This document shows, piece by piece, positions 1 through 9,300 of a DNA stretch of 33,246 nt. The stretch's first letter is position 1; each line of letters starts with the position of its first letter. Made by a program: the position numbers and the translations under genes. The notes under the pieces were generated by a model. That model had not been told where the DNA came from, searched no databases, and worked only from the letters and a program-made list of their open reading frames with translations. Source of the DNA: Pseudonocardia sp. (GTDB taxonomy: Bacteria > Actinomycetota > Actinomycetes > Mycobacteriales > Pseudonocardiaceae); contig JAEUJO010000248.1 in the NCBI GenBank assembly GCA_016794615.1, positions 1 to 33,246 of the forward strand. The letters run 5' to 3'.

Positions 1-45
1 TCGCGGGGCCGACCACGCACTGCCCCCGGATGTCGTGCGGCACGA

Positions 46-78
46 GTGGGCGGGTGGCGTGGGGCGGTTCCCGCCCGC
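46..78 (+). terminator. Possible terminator of an upstream gene
   Basis: Perfect 7-bp arms GGGCGGG (48-54) and CCCGCCC (70-76) can extend to 9 bp with a G-T wobble, enclosing a 15-nt loop. There is no T run, as is common in actinomycetes. It lies just upstream of the iron box of the first gene, where the end of a preceding transcription unit could fall. No upstream gene can be identified in the first 100 bases, so this is only a structural suggestion. Confidence 0.25.
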
Positions 79-97
79 CACAGGCCTCACTCTCTCT

Positions 98-116
98 TGA
101 GGTTAGCCTTACCTTA
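98..116 (+). promoter_or_regulatory. Iron box (DtxR/IdeR-type operator) of the monooxygenase gene
   Basis: The 19 bases TGAGGTTAGCCTTACCTTA match the consensus TTAGGTTAGSCTAACCTAA at 16 of 19 positions. The site is 51 bases before the ATG at 168. Iron-loaded DtxR/IdeR/DmdR repressors bind such sites and block transcription when iron is plentiful, so the monooxygenase should be made under iron limitation. Two more boxes lie at 2474-2492 and 29162-29184. Confidence 0.8.
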
Positions 117-167
117 GGTGAACATGAGGCGAGTCGCCCGAACCGCGGGCGCGGTGAAGGGGAAACG

Positions 168-1493
168 ATGTCGCCTGCGGTTGGCGCAGAAGGTGATGGC
201 GGCGACGTCCACGACCTGGTCGGGGTGGGCTTCGGCCCCTCGAACCTGGCGCTGGCCGTGGCCGTGGCCGAGCACGAGGACAGCGCGCCGGGTTCGCCGC
301 CGCTGCGGGCTCGCTTCGTGGAGCGGCAGACCGCGTTCAGCTGGCACCGCGGCATGCTGCTCGAGGACGCGACGATGCAGATCTCGTTCCTCAAGGACCT
401 GGTGACGCTGCGCAACCCGGCCAGCCCGTACGGCTTCCTGTCCTACCTGCACGAGCACGGGCGGCTCGTCGACTTCATCAACTACGGCAGCGCGTTCCCG
501 ACCCGGCTGGAATTCCACGACTACCTGGAGTGGGTCGCGGCGCGGTTCGCCGATGTGGTCAACTACGGCGACGGCGTCGTCACGATCGACGCCGTCGACG
601 GCTGCCCGCACCTGTTGGACGTCGTGACCGCCCGGGGGGCCGTGCTGCGCACCCGCAACGTGGTGCTGGCCATGGGGCTGTCGCCGGTGCTGCCGATCGG
701 TGTGGCCTCGGGCGAGCGGATCTGGCACACCTGCGACCTGCTGACGCGCATCGACGCCGTTCGCGACCCGCGCCGCGTGATCGTGGTCGGGGCCGGTCAG
801 AGCGCCGCCGAGGCGCTCGACTACCTGCACCGGAGGTTCGCCGACGCCGAGATCTGGGCGGTGTTCGCCCGCTACGGCTACAGCCCCGCCGACGACACGT
901 CGTTCGCCAACCGGGTGTTCGACCCCGGTGCGGTGGACGCCTACTTCGGGGCGCCGGGAGAGGTCAAGGAGATGATCGTCGGCTACCACGCCAATACGAA
1001 CTACTCGGTGGTCGACCCGTCGCTCATCGAGTCGCTGTACCGGCGGCACTACCACGAGAAGGTCGTCGGGCGGGAGCGGCTGCGGTTCCTCAACGTGAGC
1101 CGGGTCGCCGACGCCGTCGCGACCGACGACGGGGTGGAACTCGCCGTCGAGTCGATGCTGGACGGGCGTCGGGAGGTGGTCGACGCCGACGTCGTGGTCT
1201 ACGCGACCGGCTACCGACCGTCGGATCCGTGCGACCTGCTCGGCGCGGTCGGCGAGCGTTGCGTGCGCGACGAGGCGGGCAGGCTCGCGGTGGCCCGCGA
1301 CTACCGGCTGACCACCGACCGGGGCCTGCAGGCCGGGATCTACGTGCAGGGCGCCACCGAGCACACTCACGGGCTGTCGTCGACGTTGCTGTCGAACGTC
1401 GCGGTGCGGTCGGGGGAGATCGCGCGTTCCATCGCGCGGGTGTCCGCGCGGACGGCAGACCGGACGGCGGACCTGTCGCTGGGCCGGGCTTGA
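168..1493 (+). CDS. L-ornithine N5-monooxygenase (hydroxamate siderophore precursor)
   Basis: Flavin- and NADPH-dependent N-hydroxylase that would convert L-ornithine to N5-hydroxyornithine, the precursor of every hydroxamate in this pathway. The 441-residue product has the usual length for the CchB/PvdA family. The FAD-binding segment GVGFGPSNLAL is near residues 19-29, the NADPH-binding segment VVGAGQSAAEA near 205-215, and the ATGYRPSD motif near 346. The chosen ATG at 168 has a good ribosome site (AAGGGG at 157-162) and lies downstream of the iron box. The frame is open back to about 30, but starting there would place the operator inside the gene. Ornithine rather than lysine is preferred because three NRPS adenylation codes are those of hydroxyornithine derivatives. 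It converges with the formyltransferase, 20 bases away. Confidence 0.95.
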   Translation: MSPAVGAEGDGGDVHDLVGVGFGPSNLALAVAVAEHEDSAPGSPPLRARFVERQTAFSWHRGMLLEDATMQISFLKDLVTLRNPASPYGFLSYLHEHGRLVDFINYGSAFPTRLEFHDYLEWVAARFADVVNYGDGVVTIDAVDGCPHLLDVVTARGAVLRTRNVVLAMGLSPVLPIGVASGERIWHTCDLLTRIDAVRDPRRVIVVGAGQSAAEALDYLHRRFADAEIWAVFARYGYSPADDTSFANRVFDPGAVDAYFGAPGEVKEMIVGYHANTNYSVVDPSLIESLYRRHYHEKVVGRERLRFLNVSRVADAVATDDGVELAVESMLDGRREVVDADVVVYATGYRPSDPCDLLGAVGERCVRDEAGRLAVARDYRLTTDRGLQAGIYVQGATEHTHGLSSTLLSNVAVRSGEIARSIARVSARTADRTADLSLGRA

Positions 1494-1494
1494 C

Positions 1495-1506
1495 CCCCGC
1501 TCGGGG
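1495..1506. terminator. Short hairpin between convergent genes
   Basis: CCCCG CT CGGGG forms a compact GC stem (CCCC, loop GCTC, GGGG) in the 20-base gap between the stop codons of the monooxygenase and the formyltransferase. Its position suits a bidirectional terminator. The stem is short and there is no T tract, so the support is mainly positional. Confidence 0.35.
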
Positions 1507-1513
1507 TGGGACG

Positions 1514-2455
1514 TCAGGTCAGGTACCCGCCGAGGCGCACGAAGTACTCCGCGGCAGTGAGCACCCGTCCGTCCTCGGTGCGGACCCGCCGCACGGACAG
1601 GCCCGGGTTCTGCCCCTTCCGGGCGCGGGGCCCGGCGACGACCACCACGCCGCCCCGGTCATCGCGGAGGCTGATCCGGCCGGGCGTGCCGCCGAAGCAG
1701 GTCTCGGTAACCCGCGCTTCCAGCACGTGCAGCCGGTGACCGTTGTGGAAGCAGTACGCGTTGGGGTAGGGGTCGGTCTGAGCCCGCACCAGGTTGGCGA
1801 TGTCGCGGGCGGGCCACGACCAGTCGATGCGGTTCTCGGCGTCGCCGCGCCGGTGGAAGTAGCTGGCCTTGCGGCGGTTCTGCGGTGCCCAGTCGGTACG
1901 CCCGCCGGCCAGCAGCGCGAGGCTCTCCACTGCGATGGGGCCGAACATGGCCAGGGTGCGGTCGAACAGCTCGACGATGGTGTCCTCGTCGCCCACGGGG
2001 GTGGCCCGCTGCAGCACGATGTCGCCCGCGTCGAACTCGGCGTTCATCAGGTGCGCGGTGACCCCCACCTCGGGCTCGCCGTTGATCAGCGCCCAGTTCA
2101 GCGGCGCGAAGCCCGCGTAGGCGGGCAGCAGGGAGTCGTGGACGTTCAGCGTGCCGAGCCGGGGGACGTCGTAGACCGTGGGCGGGATGCGGGTGCGCCA
2201 GTTGGCCACCACGATCGCGTCCGCCCGCGCCGCGGCGACCCTGGCCGCGATCTCCGCGTCGTCGGCCCGGGTGCGGACGGACACCGGGATGCCGTGCCTG
2301 CAGGCCAGGTCGGCCACCGAGTCGTTGAAGATCTGTTCGTAGGGGTCGTCGCCGTCGGGGTGGGTGACGACGAGCGGCACAGCGTGCCCGGCGTCGAGCA
2401 CAGCTTCGAGGGTCCGATGTCCCCAGGTCATGTAGCCGAAGACGACGACGCGCAT
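1514..2455 (-). CDS. N5-hydroxyornithine formyltransferase (methionyl-tRNA formyltransferase-like)
   Basis: Predicted to transfer a formyl group from 10-formyltetrahydrofolate to the hydroxylated side-chain nitrogen of ornithine, giving N5-formyl-N5-hydroxyornithine for NRPS module 1. The 313-residue protein has the formyltransferase Asn-His-Asp catalytic set: NVHDSLLP supplies Asn and His, and DAGDI the Asp about 36 residues later, within a segment typical of Fmt-like enzymes. In siderophore loci this family includes CchA (coelichelin) and FxbA (exochelin MS). A housekeeping Fmt would normally sit beside def or priA, not between a monooxygenase and an NRPS operon. The ATG at 2455 is the first start in frame; its ribosome site is weak. 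It is divergent from the mbtH operon across an iron box, so it should be iron-repressed. Confidence 0.93.
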   Translation of the reverse strand: MRVVVFGYMTWGHRTLEAVLDAGHAVPLVVTHPDGDDPYEQIFNDSVADLACRHGIPVSVRTRADDAEIAARVAAARADAIVVANWRTRIPPTVYDVPRLGTLNVHDSLLPAYAGFAPLNWALINGEPEVGVTAHLMNAEFDAGDIVLQRATPVGDEDTIVELFDRTLAMFGPIAVESLALLAGGRTDWAPQNRRKASYFHRRGDAENRIDWSWPARDIANLVRAQTDPYPNAYCFHNGHRLHVLEARVTETCFGGTPGRISLRDDRGGVVVVAGPRARKGQNPGLSVRRVRTEDGRVLTAAEYFVRLGGYLT

Positions 2456-2473
2456 GGCTCGGGAATCTAGCAG

Positions 2474-2492
2474 TTAGGTTTGCCTACCCATA
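2474..2492. promoter_or_regulatory. Iron box between the formyltransferase and the mbtH-ABC-NRPS operon
   Basis: TTAGGTTTGCCTACCCATA matches the DtxR/IdeR consensus TTAGGTTAGSCTAACCTAA at 15 of 19 positions. It lies in the 81-base gap between two divergent starts (2455 minus, 2537 plus), so one bound repressor could control both. No other promoter-sized gap occurs before the NRPS ends at 28015, so this box probably governs the whole rightward operon. Exact -10 and -35 elements cannot be fixed by eye. Confidence 0.7.
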
Positions 2493-2536
2493 CTTTGTAC
2501 GGTAGGTCTTGTTGCCACCTGTCCGGGAGGAGCGCT

Positions 2537-2782
2537 GTGTCCAGCAACCCGTTCGACGACGAGAACGGCACGTTCTACGTGCTGGTCAACGACGAGGAGC
2601 AGTACTCGCTGTGGCCGTCGTGGAGCCCGGTGCCCGCAGGGTGGGAGATCGTTCTCGGGGAGACCTCCCGGCAGGCTTGCCTGGACTACGTCGAAGAGCA
2701 CTGGACCGACCTGCGGCCGCGCAGCCTGCGTGAGCGGATGGCCGCCGAGGCGGCGGGCGGCGGAAACCCCAGCGGCCGCTGA
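2537..2782 (+). CDS. mbtH: MbtH-like NRPS accessory protein
   Basis: Small (81 aa) MbtH-family protein that binds adenylation domains and is often needed for their folding or activity. The family signature is complete: [19 protein letters not shown], then YSLWPSW, PAGW, and W-TDLRPRSL near the C-terminus. The start is the GTG at 2537, set by a strong GGGAGGAG ribosome site at 2525-2532 and by the conserved NPFDD N-terminus; a longer reading from 2480 would run through the operator region. It is the first gene of the operon, two bases from the next start, and its likely partners are the six A domains downstream. Confidence 0.96.
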   Translation: MSSNPFDDENGTFYVLVNDEEQYSLWPSWSPVPAGWEIVLGETSRQACLDYVEEHWTDLRPRSLRERMAAEAAGGGNPSGR

Positions 2783-2784
2783 CC

Positions 2785-4458
2785 GTGGCCGGAAGCTCCG
2801 TCCTCCTCCGCAGCGTCACCCGTAACCTCCGCAGGCTCGCGATCGGCACCGGCTTGATCAGCCTCCACCAGGTGTGCGAGGCCGGGGTGCCGATCCTCAT
2901 CGGGGTCGGCATCGACCGGGCGGTCGCGCCCGGTGACCTGGTGGCGCTCGTCTGGTGGGTCGTCGCGCTCGCGCTTCTCTTCACCGCGCTGACCCTGTGC
3001 TACCGCTTCGGCGCCCGACAGCTCATGGTGGCACTCGCCGAGGAGGGCTACCGCCTGCGCGACGAGCTGGCCGCGAAGATCCTCGACCCGCGCGGCATCC
3101 GCACCGAGAAGCGCGCGGGCGAGTTGCTGTCCATCTCCAGCAGCGACGCCGACAACGTGTCCTACCTCCTGGACTACATCCCCCGGATCGCCGGTGCGGT
3201 CACCGCCACCGTCGTCTCGGCCGTCACCCTGCTGCTGATCGACGTCACGCTCGGGCTCGCCGTGCTGCTCGGCACCCCCCTCGTGCTCGTCGGCCTGCAG
3301 TTCGCCGCACCGCTGATCACCCGCCGGGTCGAGGACCAGCAGGAGGTGGCCGGGCAGGCCACGGCGCTGGCGACCGACCTGGTGCAGGGGCTGCGGCCGC
3401 TGCGCGGGCTCGGCGCCGAGCCCGCCGCCGCCCGTCGCTACCGCGCGGTGAGCCGGGCGTCGCTCGCCGCTGCGCTGCGCGCGGCGCGCACCCAGGGCGG
3501 CTACCTGGCTGCGTCCACGACGTGCAGTGGGCTGCTCGCCTGCGCGGTCGCCCTCCTCGCGGGCTGGTTCGCCCTCACCGGGCGGATCGGCCTCGGCGAG
3601 CTGATCACCGTGATCGGCCTGGCCCAGTTCCTCCTCGAGCCGATGGCCCTGCTCGCGATCGTGCCCAGCTGGGTGGCGGAGGCGCGGGCGTCGGCGAACC
3701 GGGTGGCGCTCGTGCTCGACGCCGAGTCGGTGCTCCCGCCCGCGTCCGCCCCCGTGCCGCCCGGCCCGCTGCACCTCGCCGACGTGCGCTACGGCCCGCT
3801 GGCCGGCGTCGACCTCACCGTGGCGCCCGGGGAGTTCGTCGGCGTCGTCGCCTACCGCCTCGCCGACGGCGAGGCGTTGGTCCGGCTGCTGTCGGGCCGG
3901 GTGGATCCCGCCGAGTACACGGGAACCGTGCGGCTCGGTGACACGGAGCTGCCGACGCTCGACCCTGCGTACGCGCGCGCTCACCTGCTGGTCGAACCGC
4001 ACCGCACCGACCTGTTCACCGGCACGGTGGCCGCGAACCTCGGCGTGCCGCGGTCGGTCGAGGTGCGGGCGGCCGCGCTCACCGCGTCGGCGGCCGACCA
4101 GGTGGTGGACGAGCACCCGGACGGCCTCGATCTGGTCCTCACCGAACGGGGGGCGAGCCTCTCCGGCGGCCAACGCCAGCGGCTGGCTCTGGCCAGGGCG
4201 CTCGCGGCGCAGGCCCCGGTGCTCGTCCTGCACGACCCGACGACCGCGGTGGACGCCGTCACCGAGCACGCGATCGCCCAGGGCGTGCGGGCGCTGCGCG
4301 GCGGCGACCGGAGCACGCTCGTGATCACGAGCAGCCCGGCGCTGCTCGCCGTCACCGACCGGGTGGTGGTGCTCGACGAAGGCCGGGTCACCGCCGAAGG
4401 GCGGCACGCCGAACTGAGCGAGGTCGACGCGGTCTACTGCCTGGCGGTGCTGCGGTGA
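2785..4458 (+). CDS. ABC half-transporter (TMD-NBD), degenerate ATP site, probable siderophore exporter subunit
   Basis: 557-residue type I exporter-fold half-transporter: an N-terminal membrane domain (about residues 1-310) and a C-terminal nucleotide-binding domain. The signature (LSGGQRQ) and D-loop (TTAVD) are normal. The Walker A region reads VAYRLADGEA, with no Gly-rich loop or Lys-Ser/Thr. Walker B is LVLHDP, with Pro where the catalytic Glu should be. The H-loop is ITSS and the Q-loop Gln is Glu (LLVEPHR). This subunit therefore probably cannot bind and hydrolyse ATP at its own Walker site, but can complete its partner's site. GTG start two bases after the mbtH stop; its end overlaps the next gene (GTGA). 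By analogy with ExiT of the exochelin MS locus I favour export, though YbtPQ and IrtAB show that this fold can also import siderophores. Confidence 0.92.
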   Translation: MAGSSVLLRSVTRNLRRLAIGTGLISLHQVCEAGVPILIGVGIDRAVAPGDLVALVWWVVALALLFTALTLCYRFGARQLMVALAEEGYRLRDELAAKILDPRGIRTEKRAGELLSISSSDADNVSYLLDYIPRIAGAVTATVVSAVTLLLIDVTLGLAVLLGTPLVLVGLQFAAPLITRRVEDQQEVAGQATALATDLVQGLRPLRGLGAEPAAARRYRAVSRASLAAALRAARTQGGYLAASTTCSGLLACAVALLAGWFALTGRIGLGELITVIGLAQFLLEPMALLAIVPSWVAEARASANRVALVLDAESVLPPASAPVPPGPLHLADVRYGPLAGVDLTVAPGEFVGVVAYRLADGEALVRLLSGRVDPAEYTGTVRLGDTELPTLDPAYARAHLLVEPHRTDLFTGTVAANLGVPRSVEVRAAALTASAADQVVDEHPDGLDLVLTERGASLSGGQRQRLALARALAAQAPVLVLHDPTTAVDAVTEHAIAQGVRALRGGDRSTLVITSSPALLAVTDRVVVLDEGRVTAEGRHAELSEVDAVYCLAVLR

Positions 4459-6218
4459 CCGACGCGAGTTCTGCCCTGCTGCCCGTCGCGTCGGCCGGCG
4501 CGACCTGGGCGCTGCTGGGCCGGGAGCTGCGGGGCCGTCTGCCGGCCACCGCCGCTACCCTCGCCGTCGGGTTGCTGGCGGCGGGGGCGTCGGTGCTGTC
4601 GATCTACCAGCTCGGCGTGCTGGTGGACGAGCTGCGCGCCGACTCCCCGCCCGCCGTGCTCGTGCCGATCGGCGCGACCATCGCGGCCACCGCGGTGGTG
4701 GCCGGGATCGGCACCGGCCTGAGCACCTACCTGATCAGCAGGCTCGGCGAGCAGCTGCTCGCGGACCTGCGCGAACGCACGGTCGCCCGGGTGCTCGCGC
4801 TGCCCGTGACCACGCTCGAGCGCGCGGGCACCGGTGACCTGCTCGCCCGCGTCGGCGCCGACGTGGCTACGATCAAAAAAGCCGTCACCGACGTGGTGCC
4901 GACCGTCCTGTCGTCGGTGCTGCTGAGCGTGCTGACCGTCGTCGGGATGGCCGGGATCGACTGGCGGTTCGGGCTGGTCGGGCTGGTCGCCGTGCCGCTG
5001 TACGTCGTGGCGTTGCGCTGGTACCTGCCCCGCTCGGCGCCCGCCTACGCGCGCGAGCGCGTCGCCGAGTCCGACCGGTCCCAGCACCTGGTGGAGAGCA
5101 TGCTGGGCCGCACCACCGTGCACGCCTACCGGCTGGAGGCGCAGCGGCTGGCGGGCATCGACGAGGCCTCGGCCCGCGTGCGCGACATCTCGGTTTCGGT
5201 CTTCGCGCTGTTCACCCGTTTCGTCGGGCGGGTCAATCGGGCCGAGTTCGTCGGGCTCACCGCGATCGTGGTCGCCGGGTACCTGCTGGTGCGCGACGGG
5301 GCCGTGCAGGTCGGCGGGGCGGCGGCCGCGGCGCTGCTGTTCCACCGGCTGTTCACCCCGATCGGCTCGATGCTCTTCTCCTTCGACGACGTGCAGGAGG
5401 CCGGGGCCGCGCTCGCCCGGCTGGTCGGCGTGCTCGACGTGGCCGACGCGCCCGTCGCGACGGCCGTGCTGCCCGCCGTGTCGGCCATCGAGGTCGACGG
5501 CGTGCGGTTCAGCTACGACGGCCGCACCGAGGTGCTGCACGGGATCGACCTCCGGGTGGCCCCGGGGGAGCGGGTCGCGTTGGTGGGCTCCACCGGCGCG
5601 GGCAAGTCCACTCTCGCCGCGATCATGGCCGGGTTGCTGACCCCGGCCGCGGGATCAGCCCGTATCGGCGGAATACCGGCCGTCGAGCTGCGCCGCGACC
5701 AGGTGGTGATCATCAGCCAGGAGACGCACGTGTTCGCCGGGCCGCTGCTGGAGGACCTCCGGCTCGGCCGTCCCGACGCCACCGGGGAGCAGGTGATGGT
5801 GGCGCTGCGCACGGTCGGCGCGGGCGACTGGGTGGCGGCCCTCCCCGACGGGCTCGCCACCGAGGTCGGCGCGGGCGGCCATGACCTCACCGCGGCCCAG
5901 GCCGGGCAGCTCGCGCTGGCTCGTGTCGTGCTGGCCGACCCGCCCGTCGCCATCCTCGACGAGGCCACCGCCGAGGCGGGCAGCCTGGGCGCCCGGGACC
6001 TGGAGGCGGCGGCCGCAGCGGCCACGGCGGGCCGCACGACCGTGATCGTCGCGCACCGGCTCACCCAGGCCGCGGCGGCGGACCGCGTGGTGGTGCTGGA
6101 GCACGGCCGGATCGTCGAGCAGGGCGGGCATGTCGAGCTGGTCGCCGCGGGCGGCCGCTACGCGCAGCTGTGGGCGGCCTGGCAGTCGCGCGTGCAGGTC
6201 GGGGAAGTGGAGCGATGA
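4455..6218 (+). CDS. ABC half-transporter (TMD-NBD), partner with intact Walker motifs
   Basis: 587-residue half-transporter, the second subunit of a likely heterodimer. Its NBD keeps Walker A (GSTGAGKST), the Q-loop (ISQETHVF), Walker B with catalytic Glu (VAILDEAT) and the H-loop (VAHRL). Its signature is degenerate (LTAAQAGQ for LSGGQxQ) and its D-loop is abnormal (AEAGSLG). These defects are exactly complementary to those of the preceding gene: Walker motifs here plus the signature there make one complete site. It starts at GTG 4455 inside the previous stop (GTGA), so the two are probably made in equal amounts by coupled translation. Likely role: moving the finished siderophore across the membrane. 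Direction is inferred from context only. Confidence 0.93.
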   Translation: MTDASSALLPVASAGATWALLGRELRGRLPATAATLAVGLLAAGASVLSIYQLGVLVDELRADSPPAVLVPIGATIAATAVVAGIGTGLSTYLISRLGEQLLADLRERTVARVLALPVTTLERAGTGDLLARVGADVATIKKAVTDVVPTVLSSVLLSVLTVVGMAGIDWRFGLVGLVAVPLYVVALRWYLPRSAPAYARERVAESDRSQHLVESMLGRTTVHAYRLEAQRLAGIDEASARVRDISVSVFALFTRFVGRVNRAEFVGLTAIVVAGYLLVRDGAVQVGGAAAAALLFHRLFTPIGSMLFSFDDVQEAGAALARLVGVLDVADAPVATAVLPAVSAIEVDGVRFSYDGRTEVLHGIDLRVAPGERVALVGSTGAGKSTLAAIMAGLLTPAAGSARIGGIPAVELRRDQVVIISQETHVFAGPLLEDLRLGRPDATGEQVMVALRTVGAGDWVAALPDGLATEVGAGGHDLTAAQAGQLALARVVLADPPVAILDEATAEAGSLGARDLEAAAAAATAGRTTVIVAHRLTQAAAADRVVVLEHGRIVEQGGHVELVAAGGRYAQLWAAWQSRVQVGEVER

Positions 6219-6343
6219 GCGAGTCCGGGGGACGGCAGCCGGCGGAGCGTGCGGAGCCGGCGGGGTGGGCGGGTACAGCGAGCGAGTCATCGACACAGCG
6301 CCCGCGCGAAGCGCCGAGCGAGCGCAGCGAGGGAGAACGGTGA
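6215..6343 (+). CDS. Possible 42-residue coupling ORF between the ABC and NRPS genes (doubtful)
   Basis: An ATG at 6215 overlaps the stop of the ABC gene (ATGA). The frame runs 42 codons to a TGA at 6341-6343 that overlaps the GTG start of the NRPS. The product would be polar and of low complexity (rich in Ser, Glu, Arg, Pro, Ala), resembling no family I know. It may be a leader that couples translation across the 121-base gap, or chance: the DNA includes a GAGCGAGCGCAGCGAGG stretch of a kind common in intergenic repeats of related actinomycetes. I give it little weight as a protein. Confidence 0.2.
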   Translation: MSESGGRQPAERAEPAGWAGTASESSTQRPREAPSERSEGER

Positions 6344-9300
6344 GCCTGGACACGGACCTGACCGAGCGGTTGGCCGACTGGAACAACGCGGGGGAGCCGG
6401 AGGCGCGCAGCACCGTCGCCGAGCTGTTCACGCGCCAGGTCCGCCGCTCGCCTGCCACGCTCGCGCTGGTGGCACCCGGCGGCGTGCGCCTGACCTACGG
6501 CGAGCTCGGCGCCCGGGTGTTCCGGCTGGCCAGGGCGCTGCGCAAGCGCGGGCTCACGGCCGAGGACGTGGTCGGCATCGCAGTGCCGCGCTCCGCGGAG
6601 ATGGTGGTCGGGGTGCTGGCCGTGCTCGTCGCGGGTGGCGCGTTCGTGCCCGTCGACCCGGCGTGGCCCGACCTGCGGCGCCGCCAGGTGCTGGCCGACG
6701 CCCGCGCCGTGTTCTCGCTGGGCCCGGCCGACCTCGCCGAGCACGCCCACGCCGCCGAGTCCGCCGAACCGCTCGACCTGCCCATCCCGCCCGACGGGCT
6801 CGCCTACGTCATCTTCACCTCCGGCTCCACCGGTCGCCCCAAGGGCGCGATGATCCGCCACGAGGCCATCTGCGAGCGGCTGCGCTGGCAGGTCGAGGAG
6901 GTGCTGGGGTTCGGGCCCGGGGACGCGTCGCTGTTCAAGGCGCCGCTCGCCTTCGACATCTCGATCAACGAGATCCTGCTGCCGCTCGTGTCCGGGGGCT
7001 ACGTCGTCGTGGCCGAGGCGGGCGGCGAGCGCGACCCGCAGTACCTGCTCGACCTCATCGCCGACGAGGGCGTCACATTCGTGTACCTCGTCGCGTCCAT
7101 GCTGGACGTGCTGCTGCGCATGGACTCCGGGCTGGGGCGGCTGGCCGGGCTGCGCCACGTGTGGTGCGGCGGCGAGGTGCTCACCCCGGAGCTGTTCGCC
7201 CGGTTCCGCGACCAGCTCGCCACCACGCTCTACCACGGCTACGGGCCCGCCGAGGCCACCATCGGCGTCTCGCACGTGGTCTACCGCGACCGGGCCGAAC
7301 GCATCGTCACCTCGATCGGCCGACCCAACCCGCACACCCAGCTGTACGTGCTCGACGAAGGGCTGCGGCCGGTGCGGCCGGGCGTGACCGGCGAGCTGTA
7401 CGCGGCAGGCTTCCTGCTCGGCCGCGGCTACGTGCACGCCCCGGCGCTCACCGCGGCCCGCTTCGTGGCCAACCCGTTCGGCGGGGACAGCGGGGCCAGG
7501 CTGTACCGCACCGGCGACCTCGCCCGCTGGACGCCCGAGGGCTCCCTGGAGTTCGTCGGCCGCGCCGACCAGCAGGTGAAGATCCGCGGGATGCGGCTGG
7601 AGCTCGACGAGGTGGCCGCGGTGCTGGCCGCGCACCCGGCCGTGCGGCAGGCCGCCGTCACCGCGCCGACCACCGGGGCGGGCGTCACCTACCTCGCGGG
7701 CTACGTCGTCTCCGAGCAGACCGAGCTGGACTACGTCGGCTACTGCGCCGACCGGCTGCCCGAGCCCGCGGTGCCCGCGATCGTCACCGTGCTCGACGCG
7801 TTCCCGACAACGGAGAACGGCAAGCTCGACCGCGCGGCGCTGCCCCCACCCCCGCCGCCGCGCCAGGCGGGCCGGGCACCCGCCACCGAGGCCGAGCGGG
7901 TGTTGTGCGCGGTGTTCACGGCGGTCCTGGACCTGCCCGAGGTCTTCGCGGACGACGACTTCTTCGCCCTCGGCGGCGACAGCATCGTCGCCATCGGCGT
8001 GGTGCGGCAGGCGCGGGCCGCCGGGCTGCACGTGCGTCCCCGCGACGTGTTCGCCCACCGCACACCCGGCGAGCTGGCCCGGGTGGCCGCGCCGGTGGTG
8101 GCGACGCCGGCCGACGAGGTGGTCGTCGGGGAGGTGGTCGTCGGGCCGGTGCCGGACACCCCGATCGTCGCGTGGCTGCGCGAGCACGGTCCGGCCCTCA
8201 CCGGCTTCCACCAGGCCGTCGAGGTGCCGGTCCCGGTCGAGCTGACCCGCGAACGGCTCGAGCGGGCGCTGGCCGCCCTGCTCGACACCCACGACGTGCT
8301 GCGGGCGCGGGTCGTGCGCGGCAGCCTGGTGATCGATCCGCCCGGCGTCGCCCCGGTGATCGTCGCGGACGGTCCGGCGGACCGGCTGGACCCGACGGCG
8401 GGACCCGTGATCGCCTTCGGCTGGACGCCCGGTCGGCTGGTGGTCGCGGTCCACCACGTCGTGGTCGACGGGGTGTCCCTGCGCGTGCTGGGGGAAGACC
8501 TGCGGACCGCCCTCGGCGGCTCCGCGGCGTTGGAGCGGCCCGCCACGTCCTACCGGCAGTGGGCCCGCGCGCTCGTCGCCGCCACGGCGAGCGGCCGGTT
8601 CGCGGCGGACGAGCCGTACTGGCGACGGGTGGCGGGCATCGCCGAGCCCCCGCTGGGCGCGCGCCCGCTCGACCCGGCGCGCGACGTCGTCGCCGGCGAG
8701 CGCCGCCACACCGTGCGCCTCCCCGCCGACGTCACCGCGCGGCTGCTCGGGCCGGTGCCCGCCGCCGTCCACGGCGGTGTCGACGACCTGCTCGTCACGG
8801 CCACTGCGCTCACCGTCCGCCGCGGCGACGGGCCGGTGCTGCTGGAGCTGGAGGGCCACGGCCGGGAACCGGACGCGGTGGGCGGCGACCTCGACCTCTC
8901 CCGGACGTTCGGCTGGTTCACCACGCTCTATCCGGTGGTGGTCGACCCCGGCCAGGGCACCGACCTCGGCGCCGCCGTCAAGGCCGTGAAGGACCAGCTG
9001 CGGGCGGTGCCGTCGCACGGGCTGAGCTACGGCGCGCTGCGCTACCTCGGTGGCCGCGCGGGCCTGGCCGTGGCCCCGCAGGTGCTGCTGCACTACCTCG
9101 GGCGGGTCGCAGGCCCGGTGGCGGAGGCCCGCGACCCCCGGATGCCGCTGCCCCGCGTGCTGGAGATCAACGCCGTGGCCGAGGAGACCGCCGCGGGGCC
9201 GGTGCTGGTGGCCGAGTTCAGCTGGCCGGACGGCGTGCTCACCGAACCGGAGGTCGTCGCCCTCGCCGACCGGTGGGCCGCGCTGCTCACCGACGTCGCC

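Noticed and set aside
2..100. Open frame ending at TGA 98-100, possibly the 3' end of an upstream gene
   Set aside because: About 32 codons with high GC3, but another frame over the same bases scores equally well and no family is recognisable.
30..167. Longer reading of the monooxygenase starting near 30
   Set aside because: It would put the iron box (98-116) inside the coding region, has no ribosome site, and adds residues unlike the family; the ATG at 168 has AAGGGG and gives the normal length.
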